From: Candidatus Fimivivens faecavium
GTDB lineage: Bacteria > Bacillota > Clostridia > Oscillospirales > Ruminococcaceae
NCBI GenBank assembly: GCA_018716105.1
Contig: DVKH01000034.1
Location: 1 to 64,000, forward strand
Reading direction: 5' to 3'
Length of the DNA stretch: 64,000 nt
A program made the translations under genes and the position numbers. The notes under the pieces are model-generated. The model saw only the letters and a list, made by a program, of their open reading frames with translations, did not search any database and was not told where the DNA came from. Position 1 is the first letter of the stretch, and each line of letters begins with the position of its first letter. Below, piece after piece: positions 42,970-52,860 of the stretch.

Positions 42970-43853
42970 ATTACAGCCCCGATTGGCCGGTAAAATATCA
43001 GAAAGAAAAAGAAAAGATAACCGCAATCCTAAAAGATAATTGCATTGCAGTTTACCATATCGGAAGCACATCGGTACCGGGGCTGGCGGCCAAACCAATT
43101 ATTGATATAATGGCAGCAGTGAGAAGCTTGGAACAAGTTGATGCTGTTGCAAAAGACTTTGCCAAAATAGAGTATGAATACCTGGGAGAGCTGGGAATCG
43201 CCGGCAGGCGCTATCTCCGCAAGGGCGGAGATGAACGAACCTATCAAATCCATATCTTTCATGCCGACGATTGGGACAATATCGGGCGGCATCTTGCGTT
43301 CCGGGACTATATGCGCGCCCATAAAAATAAGCGGGACGAATATGCAAAGATCAAAAAAGAACTTGCAAAGTGTTTTCCCTATGACATCGATGGCTATTGT
43401 GACGGGAAAGAAGAATTTGTGCAAAGGATGGAAGAACGCGCGCTTTCACAATATGACGGAACATGGGATCAATTATATATTGCGGCAGGGAAAGCGCAGT
43501 ATAAAAGGGGAATTCCCCCATTGATAGAAGCCGGAACGGTTTCCGCCGCGCTTCTTACGGAAAAAGGAACGATCTATGCCGGCGTTTGCAATGACGCCGC
43601 TTGTTCTTTGGGAATGTGCGCGGAAAGAGACGCTATTGCAAATATGATAACAAACGGAGAAAGCCATATTGTGAAAATAGCCGCGGTGACGCCGGATGGG
43701 AAAGCTGGCATGCCATGCGGCGCATGCCGGGAATTTCTCATGCAGATGGGTAAGGGCGCAGGGGAAATCGAAATTTTGTGCGATTATGAAACCAAAAAAG
43801 CGGTAAAATTAAAAGCTTTCATCCCCGATTGGCGGCGTGCAAAGACATCTTGA
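42945..43853 (+). CDS. GrpB/UPF0157 nucleotidyltransferase-like domain fused to a cytidine deaminase-like domain
   Basis: A 302-aa two-domain protein. Residues about 1-170 are GrpB-like (LDYSPDWPVKYQKEKEKI; YHIGSTSVPGLAAKPIIDIM; KRDEYAKIKKELA), related to the nucleotidyltransferase fold. Residues about 175-300 carry cytidine deaminase motifs, AACSLGMCAERDAIANMI (C-A-E zinc/proton-shuttle motif) and AGMPCGACREFLMQM (P-C-x-x-C zinc ligands). Both sets of key residues look intact. The fusion suggests a nucleotide- or nucleoside-like substrate handled by both domains. It is translationally coupled to the GNAT gene. Confidence 0.85.
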   Translation: MPQHIIVLDYSPDWPVKYQKEKEKITAILKDNCIAVYHIGSTSVPGLAAKPIIDIMAAVRSLEQVDAVAKDFAKIEYEYLGELGIAGRRYLRKGGDERTYQIHIFHADDWDNIGRHLAFRDYMRAHKNKRDEYAKIKKELAKCFPYDIDGYCDGKEEFVQRMEERALSQYDGTWDQLYIAAGKAQYKRGIPPLIEAGTVSAALLTEKGTIYAGVCNDAACSLGMCAERDAIANMITNGESHIVKIAAVTPDGKAGMPCGACREFLMQMGKGAGEIEILCDYETKKAVKLKAFIPDWRRAKTS

Positions 43854-43860
43854 AAATCAT

Positions 43861-46800
43861 TCAGCTGGGGGCTTGCGGCGGAACGGCGGCGAGCGCCTCC
43901 TTGATGGCCCCGATCGGGTCGCCGTCCTTTCCAATCTTCACCGAGATATAGGGCTTCTGCCCGGCGTTGACCAGCGCGCGGCCCGGCATCGCGGCGGCGA
44001 TCGACGCGGCGACAAAGGGGTCCAGGCGCTCGGGGAAGAGGAGAATCTGTCCGTCCTTTCCCTCGCCGCGCTGGCTGATCTCGCGGATGCCGGCGTTTGC
44101 GGCGCAGTTGCGGATCAGCGCGACCTCGAGCAGGCCGGCCACCGTCTGCGGCGGATCGCCGAAGCGGTCGATCAGTTCGTCCATCACGTCGCGGGATTCC
44201 TCCTCGGTCGTGACGGCCGCGATCTTTTTGTAAACGTCCAGCCGCTGCGCGAGGTTTTCGATATAGGTCTCCGGGATATGAGCGTCGATCTGGATGTCGA
44301 CGGTGCACTCGGCGGTCTTGCGGACCGGCTCGCCCTTCTCCTCGCTGATCGCCTCGGAAAGGAGCCTTAGATACATGTCGTAGCCAACCGCGTCCATATG
44401 CCCGTGCTGCTGCGCGCCGAGGACGTTTCCGGCCCCGCGGATCTCCATGTCCCGCATCGCGATCCGAAAGCCCGAACCAAACGAGGTGAACTCCTTGATC
44501 GCAGAGAGGCGTTTCGACGCCACTTCGGTGAGCACCTTCGACGGGTGGAAGGTGAAATAAGCATATGCCCGCCGGGAGGAACGCCCGACCCGCCCGCGGA
44601 GCTGATAGAGCTGGGAAAGGCCCATCCGGTCGGCGTTTTCGATGATCAGCGTGTTGCAGTTGGGGACGTCCACGCCGGTTTCGATGATGGTGGTGCAGAC
44701 GAGGATGTCAATCTCGTGGTCAACCAGCCCCTGCCAGATCTTCGAGAGCTGTTCCTCGCCCATCTGCCCGTGCGCCACAACCACCCGCGCGTCGGGTATC
44801 AGTTCCCGGACCCTTCTGGCGCAGCCGTCGATCGATTCGATCCGGTTGTGGAGATAGAACACCTGCCCGCCGCGCCGCAGCTCCCGCCGGATCGCCTCGC
44901 CGAGCACGCCCCAGTCGTGTTCGAGCACATAGGTCTGGACCGGGTGGCGGTCCTGCGGGGCCTCCTCAATGATCGACATATCCCGCATCCCGCTCATCGC
45001 CATGTTGAGGGTGCGGGGGATCGGGGTCGCCGAAAGGGTCAGCACGTCGACCGAGGCCCGAAGCTCCTTGAACCGCTCCTTGTGGGCGACGCCGAAACGC
45101 TGTTCCTCGTCGATGATGCACAGCCCCAGGTCCTTATACTCCACGTCCTTCTGAATCAGGCGGTGGGTCCCGATCACGACGTCCACCGTCCCGCGCTTTA
45201 AGTCCTTGATGATCTCGGCCTGTTCCTTTGCCGAGCGGAAGCGCGAGAGAAGCTCCACCCGGACCGGGAAGCCCTCCATCCGCCTGGTGAATGTCTGATA
45301 GTGCTGCCAGGCAAGGATGGTCGTCGGGACCAGCACCGCGCACTGTTTTGAATCGAGCACGCATTTGAACGCGGCCCTGAGCGCGACCTCGGTCTTGCCG
45401 AAGCCCACATCCCCGCAGAGCAGCCGGTCCATCGGGCGCGGGGCCTGCATATCCTGCTTGATCTCCTCGATGCAGCGGAGCTGGTCGTCGGTTTCGTCAT
45501 AGGGGAAGCGGGTCTCGAAATCCCGCTGCCAGTCGTTGTCCTCTGAAAAGGCGAACCCCTTTGAATCCATGCGTTTTTTGTAGAGGGCCATCAGTTCCTT
45601 CGCCATGTCTTTGACCGCGGACTTGACGCGGCTGCGGGTCTTCTGCCAGGCGTCGGAGCCGAGCTTGTTGAGCCGGATAATCCCATCCTCGCTCTTGCCG
45701 ATGTATTTGGAGACGAGGTCGAGCTGGGTCACCGGCACGAAGAGGAGGTCCGACCCCTGGTACCGGATGCGGATATAGTCCTTGACGACGCCCATGACCT
45801 CGCGTTTGACAATCCCCTCGAACTGGCCGATGCCGTGGGTCGCATGCACGACATAATCCCCTGCCGAGAGATCGGAGAGGGAGCGCACCGCGTCGGCGGA
45901 GCGCCGTTTTTTGGTCTTGCGCGGCGGGGCGGCGGCCTTCACATGGCTGATCGCGGCAAAGGCGGCTTCCGGGAACTCAAAGCCGCCCGAAACGGTCATG
46001 TCGGTGAGGGTGGCCGTTCCGGCCTTGAGGACCGGCGGATTGGAATAGGACGCCGGGATGTTCTCATTCGCGAGATCGCCGAGCAGCGCCTCGCATCCGC
46101 GTTTGGTCGGCAGCATCACCGCGACCGCAAGGTTTCGGCGGAGATAGGGGCGAAGGTCCTCCAGAAGCGTTTCAAGTTCGCCCCCCCACGGCGCGAGGGC
46201 GAGGGCGGTCACGCTCGCCGAGCCGCGGAACCGCAGGTCCGGAATCGAGCGCGCAAAGGTGTCGAGCACCACGCCCCGCGCGTCGGAAAGCGCGCACATC
46301 AGATCGTCGAAGTCGCCGGCATACCGGTCGCAGCCGGGGAAGCAGAGCCCCTCGTCCAGAAGCTGGGCCACGTCCTCCGAAAGCTGCCAGGAAACGCTCC
46401 TGACCGTCTCCCGCGCGGCGACCGGGTCAGACAGCAGCATCAGCCCGCCGGGAAGATAGTCGAGAAGCGTAAAGCCCCGCTCCTCGCCGTTTTCGGGGTA
46501 GAGCAGCGGCAGAAACCGGTCGAGGCAGGTGACGGAAAGCCCCGCTTCCACCCGTTCCGCCTCTTTTTGAAGGCATTTTCCGGCCGGCGACCCTTTCTTC
46601 ACCCGCCCTTTGCAGTTTTCGAGAAACGCGGCGATCCCGCAGTCGGGCGGCAGGGCCTCCCTGGCCGGGGAGATCATCAGTTCGTCCACCGGCTCGGTCC
46701 GCCGCTGGGTCTCGGCGGAGAAAAAGTGGATGCCGTCGACCTCATCCCCCCAGAACTCGACCCGGCAGGGTTCGCTCGCGGCGGGGGAGAAGAAATCAAC

Positions 46801-47358
46801 GATCCCGCCGCGCACTGCGAAGGTGCAGACCCCCTCCACCTGTTCCGACCGCTCATAGCCCGCGGCCGTCAGCCGCCGGACCAGTTCCTGCGGCCCGCCT
46901 GCAAAACTCCCTTTGAGGACGAAGCTGCGCCGGACCAGTTCCGACGGGCTGATGGTGTACTGGAGCGCCGCCTCGGCGGACGCGACGACAAGCGGCGCGC
47001 CGGGGCCGGGCTTGGCGTTGGCCAGCGCTTCGAGAACGGTCAGGCGGATCGTCTCATACTCGCGGCTGGCCGCCTCGGTGTCGCGGAGCATGATCTCTTT
47101 GGCCGGATAGTAGTACACCGGAAAGGACGGCTGAAAACCGCGCACATCCTCCGCGAGACGGATGGCGGTCGGTTCGTCCGGCGCGACAAGAAGCGCCGGG
47201 AAGCCGCTGTGCTCCCGAAGCGCCGCCGAGACAAACGCCTTGTGCACATGGGACAGCCCAACGAAAAGAAAGGGGGTTCTGCCGGTTTTGACCGCGGCTA
47301 GAACCTCCCGATAGGACGGAAGACTTTTCAGAACTTCGGATAAATTCATGGCACTCAT
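43861..47358 (-). CDS. mfd: Transcription-repair coupling factor
   Basis: A 1165-aa SF2 translocase that removes stalled RNA polymerase and recruits UvrA. The UvrB-like N-terminal domains cover about 1-330. The RNA-polymerase-interaction domain starts [20 protein letters not shown] (about 495). Walker A is [19 protein letters not shown] (about 645), followed by [17 protein letters not shown] (DEEQ) and [20 protein letters not shown]. The TRG motif and a C-terminal UvrA-binding module complete it. AGGGGG lies 6 nt before the ATG at 47358. It follows pth, as often in Firmicutes. Confidence 0.97.
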   Translation of the reverse strand: MSAMNLSEVLKSLPSYREVLAAVKTGRTPFLFVGLSHVHKAFVSAALREHSGFPALLVAPDEPTAIRLAEDVRGFQPSFPVYYYPAKEIMLRDTEAASREYETIRLTVLEALANAKPGPGAPLVVASAEAALQYTISPSELVRRSFVLKGSFAGGPQELVRRLTAAGYERSEQVEGVCTFAVRGGIVDFFSPAASEPCRVEFWGDEVDGIHFFSAETQRRTEPVDELMISPAREALPPDCGIAAFLENCKGRVKKGSPAGKCLQKEAERVEAGLSVTCLDRFLPLLYPENGEERGFTLLDYLPGGLMLLSDPVAARETVRSVSWQLSEDVAQLLDEGLCFPGCDRYAGDFDDLMCALSDARGVVLDTFARSIPDLRFRGSASVTALALAPWGGELETLLEDLRPYLRRNLAVAVMLPTKRGCEALLGDLANENIPASYSNPPVLKAGTATLTDMTVSGGFEFPEAAFAAISHVKAAAPPRKTKKRRSADAVRSLSDLSAGDYVVHATHGIGQFEGIVKREVMGVVKDYIRIRYQGSDLLFVPVTQLDLVSKYIGKSEDGIIRLNKLGSDAWQKTRSRVKSAVKDMAKELMALYKKRMDSKGFAFSEDNDWQRDFETRFPYDETDDQLRCIEEIKQDMQAPRPMDRLLCGDVGFGKTEVALRAAFKCVLDSKQCAVLVPTTILAWQHYQTFTRRMEGFPVRVELLSRFRSAKEQAEIIKDLKRGTVDVVIGTHRLIQKDVEYKDLGLCIIDEEQRFGVAHKERFKELRASVDVLTLSATPIPRTLNMAMSGMRDMSIIEEAPQDRHPVQTYVLEHDWGVLGEAIRRELRRGGQVFYLHNRIESIDGCARRVRELIPDARVVVAHGQMGEEQLSKIWQGLVDHEIDILVCTTIIETGVDVPNCNTLIIENADRMGLSQLYQLRGRVGRSSRRAYAYFTFHPSKVLTEVASKRLSAIKEFTSFGSGFRIAMRDMEIRGAGNVLGAQQHGHMDAVGYDMYLRLLSEAISEEKGEPVRKTAECTVDIQIDAHIPETYIENLAQRLDVYKKIAAVTTEEESRDVMDELIDRFGDPPQTVAGLLEVALIRNCAANAGIREISQRGEGKDGQILLFPERLDPFVAASIAAAMPGRALVNAGQKPYISVKIGKDGDPIGAIKEALAAVPPQAPS

Positions 47359-47411
47359 CTGCGGCCCCCTGCCGCTCCCGGGCCCACGGCCCGAATCGAT
47401 TCCACCGGCGC

Positions 47412-48041
47412 TCAGCCGTTAAAGCGGTTCATTGCCTCCGCGACTGATTGGCCGATCATTACCTCAAGCGCGGCGTCCGCCCGCCCGGCCGCCTCCAGGA
47501 TCAGCTCCATATCCTCTTTGCCCGGCCTTGCGAGCACCCAGTCGGCGAGGTCATAGTCGGGGCGGGGCTTCTGGCCGACGCCGATTTTGATCCGGGGAAA
47601 GCTGTCTTTCCCGGTGAGGCAGATGATATTCTTGATCCCGTTGTGCCCGCCGTCCGATCCCTTCTGGCGGATGCGGAGCCTGCCGGGGGGAAGCGAAATA
47701 TCGTCGAAGATGACGATCAGGCGCTCGGCCGGAACCTTGTAAAACGCCATCGCCTCGGTCACGGCCTGGCCCGACAGGTTCATAAAGGTCGAGGGCTTGA
47801 GAAACAGGCACCGCTTCCCGGCGATCACACAGTCCCCGGTCAGGGACTTGAACTTCAGCCGGTCGATCCGGAAACCGCGCTTCTCCGCAATCCGGTCGGC
47901 CGCGAGGAAGCCGGCGTTGTGCCGGGTGCCCTCATACTGGCTGCCCGGATTGCCGAGGCAGGCGACGATATATTCCACCGGCCCCGCCGGGGCGGCGTCT
48001 TTTTTTTGAAGGGAGCGGAACAGCTCCATAAGATCCGCCAT
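47412..48041 (-). CDS. pth: Peptidyl-tRNA hydrolase
   Basis: A 209-aa enzyme that frees tRNA from peptidyl-tRNA. YIVACLGNPGSQYEGTRHNA contains the catalytic His (about residue 46), FLKPSTFMNLSGQAV is the product-binding loop, VIFDDISLPPGRLRIRQKG has the catalytic Asp, and GSDGGHNGIKNI follows. About 25 extra N-terminal residues (MADLMELFRSLQKKDAAPAG) precede the usual start. GGAGGG stands 13-14 nt before the ATG at 48041; a slightly later start is possible. Upstream open frame is not coding. Confidence 0.94.
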   Translation of the reverse strand: MADLMELFRSLQKKDAAPAGPVEYIVACLGNPGSQYEGTRHNAGFLAADRIAEKRGFRIDRLKFKSLTGDCVIAGKRCLFLKPSTFMNLSGQAVTEAMAFYKVPAERLIVIFDDISLPPGRLRIRQKGSDGGHNGIKNIICLTGKDSFPRIKIGVGQKPRPDYDLADWVLARPGKEDMELILEAAGRADAALEVMIGQSVAEAMNRFNG

Positions 48042-48262
48042 CTTTTGCCGGATCCCTCCTTTCGTCAGCGCCACAGACAGGTATGGCGTTTTATGCCGTT
48101 TCTGATATGATAAATCATTACAATGGAAAAACATGTCAAATCGCGGGGAAAGGACGAAGGGTCCTCCCCCGCGGAAATGACGCTTTAAGGCAGATGGGGC
48201 CGCCCCAGCGAAGGGCCGGGACGGCCCGCCTGCACTGACGCCGGGGTTCGCTTCTATGGCGC

Positions 48263-49225
48263 TCAGTTTAACAGCGGGGAAACCGAGCGGTCGGAATAGA
48301 TGCGGTTGATCGCTTCCGCGAAAACCGCCGCGACCGATAAACATCTGAGCTTCCCGGACGCGGTGTTCGCGACCAGCGGGATGGTGTCGAGGAAGACCAG
48401 CTCCCTGATGACGCTCTCCTCAATCCGGTCGAGCGCCGGGCCGGACAGCACCGCATGGGTCGCGCAGGCGTAAACCTCGGTCGCGCCGCCTTTTTCAATC
48501 AGCGCGTTCGCGGCGTTGCAGAGGGTGCCCGCCGTGTCCACAAGGTCGTCCACAATGATGCACTTGCGGCCATTGACATCGCCGATGATGTTCATCACCT
48601 CGGAGACGTTTGCGGTCGGACGGCGCTTGTCGATGATCGCGAGCGGCGCGTCGAGCCGCTCGGCAAACTTCCGCGCGCGGGTGACCGAGCCGAGGTCAGG
48701 GGAGACGACGACCAGTTCCTCCCGGTCGACGTTGTGGAACTGTTCAATAAAGTGTTTTGCAAGGATCGGCACCCCGAGCAGATGATCGACCGGGATGTTG
48801 AAAAAGCCCTGGATCTGGGCGGCGTGCAGGTCCATCGAGAGGATCCGGTCCGCGCCCGCCGCGGTCAGAAGGTCGGCGCAGAGCTTGGCGGAGATCGGGT
48901 CGCGGGCCTTGGCCTTGCGGTCCTGCCGGGCATAGCCGAAATACGGCATCACCGCGGTGATCCGGCCCGCCGAGGCGCGTTTGAGCGCGTCGAGCGCGAT
49001 CAGAAGCTCCATCAGGTTGTTGTTGACCGGCTGGCAGGTGGACTGCACCACGAATACGTCCGATCCGCGGACCGATTCGTTGATCGAAAGCGAAATTTCG
49101 CCGTCCGAAAAGGTTTTCACCACCATGTCGCCGAGCGGCAGCCCCAGGTTTTTCGCGATCTGTTCCGCAACCTGTTTGTTTGAATTGCAGGAAAAGATTT
49201 TGATGTCCTTGCCATGAATATTCAT
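48263..49225 (-). CDS. prs: Ribose-phosphate pyrophosphokinase
   Basis: A 320-aa PRPP synthase. It includes FSCNSNKQVAEQIAKNLGLP at the N-terminus, SINESVRGSDVFVVQSTCQP, the metal/ATP loop YFGYARQDRKAKARDPISAK, SMDLHAAQIQGFFNIPVDHL, and the PRPP loop CIIVDDLVDTAGTLCNAANA. It supplies PRPP for purine, pyrimidine (see upp), His and Trp synthesis. Here it lies directly after glmU, the usual Firmicute order glmU-prs-pth-mfd. Confidence 0.97.
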   Translation of the reverse strand: MNIHGKDIKIFSCNSNKQVAEQIAKNLGLPLGDMVVKTFSDGEISLSINESVRGSDVFVVQSTCQPVNNNLMELLIALDALKRASAGRITAVMPYFGYARQDRKAKARDPISAKLCADLLTAAGADRILSMDLHAAQIQGFFNIPVDHLLGVPILAKHFIEQFHNVDREELVVVSPDLGSVTRARKFAERLDAPLAIIDKRRPTANVSEVMNIIGDVNGRKCIIVDDLVDTAGTLCNAANALIEKGGATEVYACATHAVLSGPALDRIEESVIRELVFLDTIPLVANTASGKLRCLSVAAVFAEAINRIYSDRSVSPLLN

Positions 49226-49315
49226 TGTTGAACGTCTCCCCTCGTTACCAGAACGATTTGATCTCTCTATACGAAGGCGGCCCCGCCGCCGGTTCGGCCA
49301 ATGAAACGGCTGAGA

Positions 49316-50713
49316 TTACGGTTTTGGTTTTTTCGCGCGCATCGCCTTAGCCCAGCCCTCTTTGTGCTGCTGGCGGACCCGCCCGATCGCGAGCGCGTCG
49401 CCCGGCACGTCCTCGGTTACGGTGGTGGCGGCGGCGACGTATGCGCCCTTCCCGACCCGGACCGGGGCGACCAGGTTGGTGTTGCAGCCGATGAAGCAGC
49501 CGTCCCCGACGACGGTGCGGTATTTCGCGTTCCCGTCGTAGTTGACGGTCACGACGCCGCAGCCCACGTTGACGTGCGCGCCGAAGTCGCTGTCCCCGCA
49601 GTAGGTCAGATGCGCGAACGAGGTCTTTTCGCCGACAGTGGAGTTTTTCAGCTCCACAAAATTCCCGATTTTCACCGAGCCGGCGATTTCACAGCCCGGC
49701 CGGATCTGGGCGAACGGCCCGACCCGTACCCCGTTCCCAAGTCGGCTCTTTTCAATCCGGGAGGAATCGACCGTGCACCGGTCGCCGATCTCGCAGTCGA
49801 TCAGCGTCGTGTTCGGGCCGATGACGCAGCCCTCGCCGACCGTCACCCGCCCTTTGAGGATGCACCCGGGGAGAATCAGCGTATCGCGCCCAATAGAAGC
49901 GTCCGGCGAGATCATCACCCCGTCGGCCACCGGGATATCCACCCCGGCGTCATAGAGCGCGCCGAACACCTTCTCCCGCGCCGCGGCATTGAGCTCCGCG
50001 AGCGAGCGCCGGTCGTTCGCGCCGAGCGCGGCGGCCGGGTCCGGACAGCAGAACGCGCCCGCCTTTTCCCGGAGCCGGGGGGCGAGTTCGACCGTATCGG
50101 TGAGATAATATTCATTCTGGGCGTTGCCGTTCTGCAGAAGCGGAAGCGCCCTGAGGAGATAATCAATGGAAAACCAATATGCGCCGGAGTTGATCTCATC
50201 GATCAAAAGCTCATCCGGCGAGGCGTCCGCGGCCTCGCGGATACAGCGGAAGGCCCCGTCCGCGCCGCGGAGAATCCGGCCATAGCGCCCCGGGTCCTTC
50301 ACCCGCGCGGTGAGGACGGTGACGGCGTTCTGCCCGGCCCGGTGCGCTCTGAGCGATTCGGCGAGGAGTTCCCCGCCCACAAACGGCGCGTCCCCGCAGA
50401 GGACCGCCGCCTCGCGCACGCCCTCCGCGCGCTTTTTCCGGAGAAAGCCCTCCGCGCAGCGCACGGCGTGGCCGGTCCCAAGCCGCTCGGCCTGGACGGC
50501 GCTCTGGACGCCGCCATCGAGCAGCGGCCAAAGCGGTTCCGGCCGGTCGGACGTGATGACGCAGAGATTTTCGTTTTGGATGCCCGCGGCCCGGCAGCCG
50601 TCGAGCACCCAGGCCAGCATCGGCTTTAACAGCACCTCGCACAGGACCTTCGGACGGGCGGATTTCATCCGCTTGCCGTCGCCCGCAGCGAGAATGATCG
50701 CACAGCTCTCCAT
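49316..50713 (-). CDS. glmU: Bifunctional UDP-GlcNAc pyrophosphorylase / glucosamine-1-phosphate acetyltransferase
   Basis: A 465-aa enzyme making UDP-GlcNAc for peptidoglycan. The N-terminal uridyltransferase begins AIILAAGDGKRMKSARPKVL. LGTGHAVRCAEGFL and VLCGDAPFVGGELLAESLRA follow. From about 245 on, left-handed beta-helix hexapeptides (IGPNTTLIDCEIGDRC) form the acetyltransferase, with catalytic-site residues around NFVELKNSTVGEKTSFAHLT and YCGDSDFGAHVNVGCGVVT. CGGAG precedes the ATG. It is the first gene of the glmU-prs-pth-mfd set. Confidence 0.97.
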   Translation of the reverse strand: MESCAIILAAGDGKRMKSARPKVLCEVLLKPMLAWVLDGCRAAGIQNENLCVITSDRPEPLWPLLDGGVQSAVQAERLGTGHAVRCAEGFLRKKRAEGVREAAVLCGDAPFVGGELLAESLRAHRAGQNAVTVLTARVKDPGRYGRILRGADGAFRCIREAADASPDELLIDEINSGAYWFSIDYLLRALPLLQNGNAQNEYYLTDTVELAPRLREKAGAFCCPDPAAALGANDRRSLAELNAAAREKVFGALYDAGVDIPVADGVMISPDASIGRDTLILPGCILKGRVTVGEGCVIGPNTTLIDCEIGDRCTVDSSRIEKSRLGNGVRVGPFAQIRPGCEIAGSVKIGNFVELKNSTVGEKTSFAHLTYCGDSDFGAHVNVGCGVVTVNYDGNAKYRTVVGDGCFIGCNTNLVAPVRVGKGAYVAAATTVTEDVPGDALAIGRVRQQHKEGWAKAMRAKKPKP

Positions 50714-50908
50714 AAAAAACGCTCCGTTCCGCCGCTTGCCGCGGCAAAAAATGACCGCGCCGCGAAAGGCGGCCGTTTAGACCAGTCGCCTTTCCATTAT
50801 TGCGCATCAAATCTGAAATTTCAAGTCAAATTGAACGAATCCGACAAAAAACGGTTTTTTAGCCCCATTTTCCACTGCGCTGTTTTGAAACGCGGGTTTT
50901 CCCGCCCG

Positions 50909-52045
50909 TCACCGGTCGAGGAAAAGGTTTACAAACGAGTTCCGGTAAACGCTCAGCGCGAGGCCGATCCCCGCATAGGTCCCGACCACCGAGGTCCCGC
51001 CCGCCGAGATCAGCGGGAGCGTAACCCCGACCACCGGCGCGAGCGAGAGGCACATCCCGAGGTTGATCACCGTCTGGAACGCGATGGTTGCAAAGACGCC
51101 GATGCAGATGTACCGCCCGAGCGGGTCCTTCGCCCGTTTCGCCGACAGCAGCAGCGCGATGCAGATCGCCCCAAGCAGCGCCACAATCAGCGCGCAGCCG
51201 ACAAAGCCGAGCGCCTCCCCGGCGAAGGCGAAGATAAAGTCGTTGTGCATCTCGGGGACATAGTGGTGCTCCCCCGTGAAAAGGCCTTTGCCCCAGATCT
51301 GGCCGGAACCGATGGAAAGCGCCCCGAGGCCCTGCTGCCAGCCGGAGCCGGTCGGGTCGAGCTGAGGGTTAAAGACCGTGAGGATGCGGCTGCGTTTGTC
51401 GTCGTCCAGAAGGAAGTACCAGATCAACGGGGAGGAAGCGGCAAGACACCCCGCCGCGAGCGCGATATAGCGGAACCGAAGGCCCGCCGCAAAGACCATC
51501 GCGGCGAAGATCGCGGCAAAGACCATTGCGGTGCCGCCGTCACCCTGCAGGAGGATCATGAACACCGGGACCGCGCCGAACGCCGCGGCCGAGATCAGGG
51601 TTTTCGGTTCGTTGAGATACTCCCGCACCCGTTCGAGATAGAGCGCGAACGCGAGGATAAACGCCATTTTTAAAAGTTCCGACGGCTGGAAGGTCAGGCC
51701 GACAAACGGGATTTCAAGCCACGCCGCGTCGTCGACATATTCATACCCGGCGCGCCTCTGGCCAAAGACATAGGTCAGCGCGACCAGCGCCATCGAGGCG
51801 GGCAGATAGAGCTTCCAGAGCTTTGCGAGGAACCGGTAGTCGAACAGGGAGATTATGACGGCGGCCGCAAGGCCAAGCCCGGTCGCGAGCGCCTGCACCA
51901 GCACCACCCGCCAGCGGACATAGCCGGAGAGATAGATGCCATAGACCAGCAGAATCCCAAGCGACGACGCGCACAGGCAGAGAACCAGCAGAAAGCGGTC
52001 GGAGCGCCTGAAATATTGCGCGACCGCGCGGGTGATTGCTTTCAT
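50909..52045 (-). CDS. rodA: Rod shape-determining protein RodA (SEDS glycosyltransferase)
   Basis: A 378-aa polytopic protein with about ten helices. It shows the SEDS signatures FVGLTFQPSELLKMAFILAF, QGDGGTAMVFAAIF (the catalytic Asp region), GWQQGLGALSIGSGQIWGKG, HNDFIFAFAGEALGFVGC and PLISAGGTSVVGTYAGIGLA. It polymerises lipid II during elongation with a class B PBP. The start is set at 52045, where AAGGAT lies upstream; the ATG 12 nt earlier overlaps that site. It is monocistronic. Confidence 0.94.
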   Translation of the reverse strand: MKAITRAVAQYFRRSDRFLLVLCLCASSLGILLVYGIYLSGYVRWRVVLVQALATGLGLAAAVIISLFDYRFLAKLWKLYLPASMALVALTYVFGQRRAGYEYVDDAAWLEIPFVGLTFQPSELLKMAFILAFALYLERVREYLNEPKTLISAAAFGAVPVFMILLQGDGGTAMVFAAIFAAMVFAAGLRFRYIALAAGCLAASSPLIWYFLLDDDKRSRILTVFNPQLDPTGSGWQQGLGALSIGSGQIWGKGLFTGEHHYVPEMHNDFIFAFAGEALGFVGCALIVALLGAICIALLLSAKRAKDPLGRYICIGVFATIAFQTVINLGMCLSLAPVVGVTLPLISAGGTSVVGTYAGIGLALSVYRNSFVNLFLDR

Positions 52046-52319
52046 ATTCTTGGACATCCTTTCGCGCGGGGGCAAAACGGCGTTTCTGCCCGCGTGGGAC
52101 GCCGGACCGCCCAAAACGGGGCGTTTCCGGCTTATGTATGTATCTTTTTTATCGTCCTTCTGATCAGCGGACGGAGCAGCCTGTTTTCCGGCCGCTTCCC
52201 CGCAGGGGGGTCGGCACGGCTTTCAGAATACTTTTATTATAGGATAAATTCAGCGTCGAAACAAGGTTTCCCCTCGCTTAAAAATTGTGCAAAGGATGGA
52301 AAAACAGCGGTGCGGTATG

Positions 52320-52348
52320 GTATAATATCCGCAAGGCGGATATTATAC
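52320..52348. repeat. Perfect 13-bp hairpin, GTATAATATCCGC arm
   Basis: GTATAATATCCGC (52320-52332) and GCGGATATTATAC (52336-52348) with loop AAG. The arm contains a TATAAT hexamer. Confidence 0.9.
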
Positions 52349-52383
52349 GGGATTTTAATGGCCGCCCTACGGGCATGGCCGAT

Positions 52384-52414
52384 GATACCATGAAAACGCT
52401 GTTTTCATGGTATC
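52384..52414. repeat. Perfect 14-bp hairpin, GATACCATGAAAAC arm
   Basis: GATACCATGAAAAC (52384-52397) and GTTTTCATGGTATC (52401-52414) with loop GCT. It runs into the first 96-bp repeat. Confidence 0.9.
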
Positions 52415-52503
52415 ATAACCGCAGGGAAAACAGCTTTGCTGTTTTCGGCCGCCAGTGGGCGGCCACATGCCGGAAAACGGCATGCTGCGCTTGTTACACC
52501 AGA
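52408..52503. repeat. 96-bp direct repeat, copy A
   Basis: The unit holds three consecutive hairpins: GAAAACAGC/GCTGTTTTC with loop TTT (52426-52446), GGCCGCC/GGCGGCC (52447-52464), and ATGCCG/CGGCAT with loop GAAAA (52467-52483). It ends TGCTGCGCTTGTTACACCAG. It differs from copy B at only a handful of positions. Confidence 0.9.
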
Positions 52504-52570
52504 TCCACCCGGCTGCGGCCGGGTTCCGCCGCGGGCGCGGCGGGGAATCCGCTTTGGCGGTTTCCTGATA

Positions 52571-52666
52571 TGGTATAATAACCGCAGGGAAAACGGCTTT
52601 GCTGTTTTCAGCCGCCAGTGGGCGGCCACATGCCGGAAAACGGCATGCTGCGCTTGTTACGCCAGA
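52571..52666. repeat. 96-bp direct repeat, copy B
   Basis: It begins TGGTATAATAACCGCAGGGA and repeats copy A with an offset of 163 bp. The same three hairpins are present; substitutions include TATCATA to TATAATA, CAGC to CGGC and ACACC to ACGCC. Between the copies lies GC-rich DNA with its own palindromes (CCGGCTGCGGCCGG and CCGCCGCGGGCGCGGCGG). Confidence 0.9.
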
Positions 52667-52860
52667 ACGCAAACCGGCAGTCCGCCGGTTTGTCCGCCGC
52701 ATCGCGGCGCACGCGGGCCGTCCGGGTCCCATTGCGGTCTCATGCGGAGTCCGGCCTGCAACGACAAACCGGGACGGCCAAGCGAACGATGGAAAACGAT
52801 GTTCCGGCCTGCGCCGGATTAAACTATCTTTACAACAATGGTATGGGAGGAAACCGCTCG

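Larger units (their letters stand above)
52046..52860. other. 815-bp intergenic region dominated by hairpin repeats
   Basis: No gene is supported. Between 52046 and 52300 there is GC-rich sequence upstream of rodA. From 52318 to 52670 the DNA is almost entirely short, perfect inverted repeats and two long direct repeats (listed separately). The last 190 bp before fhs are GC-rich leader. Plus-strand frames through the repeats are accidental. Confidence 0.7.

Noticed and set aside
52408..52666. CRISPR array
   Set aside because: There are only two long copies with internal hairpins and a 67-bp gap; there are no regular short repeats with unique spacers and no cas genes.
52618..52860. N-terminal extension of formate--tetrahydrofolate ligase (81 extra codons)
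   Set aside because: The extension runs through copy B of the hairpin repeat and has no conserved character; GGGAGG and the family's normal N-terminus point to the ATG at 52861.
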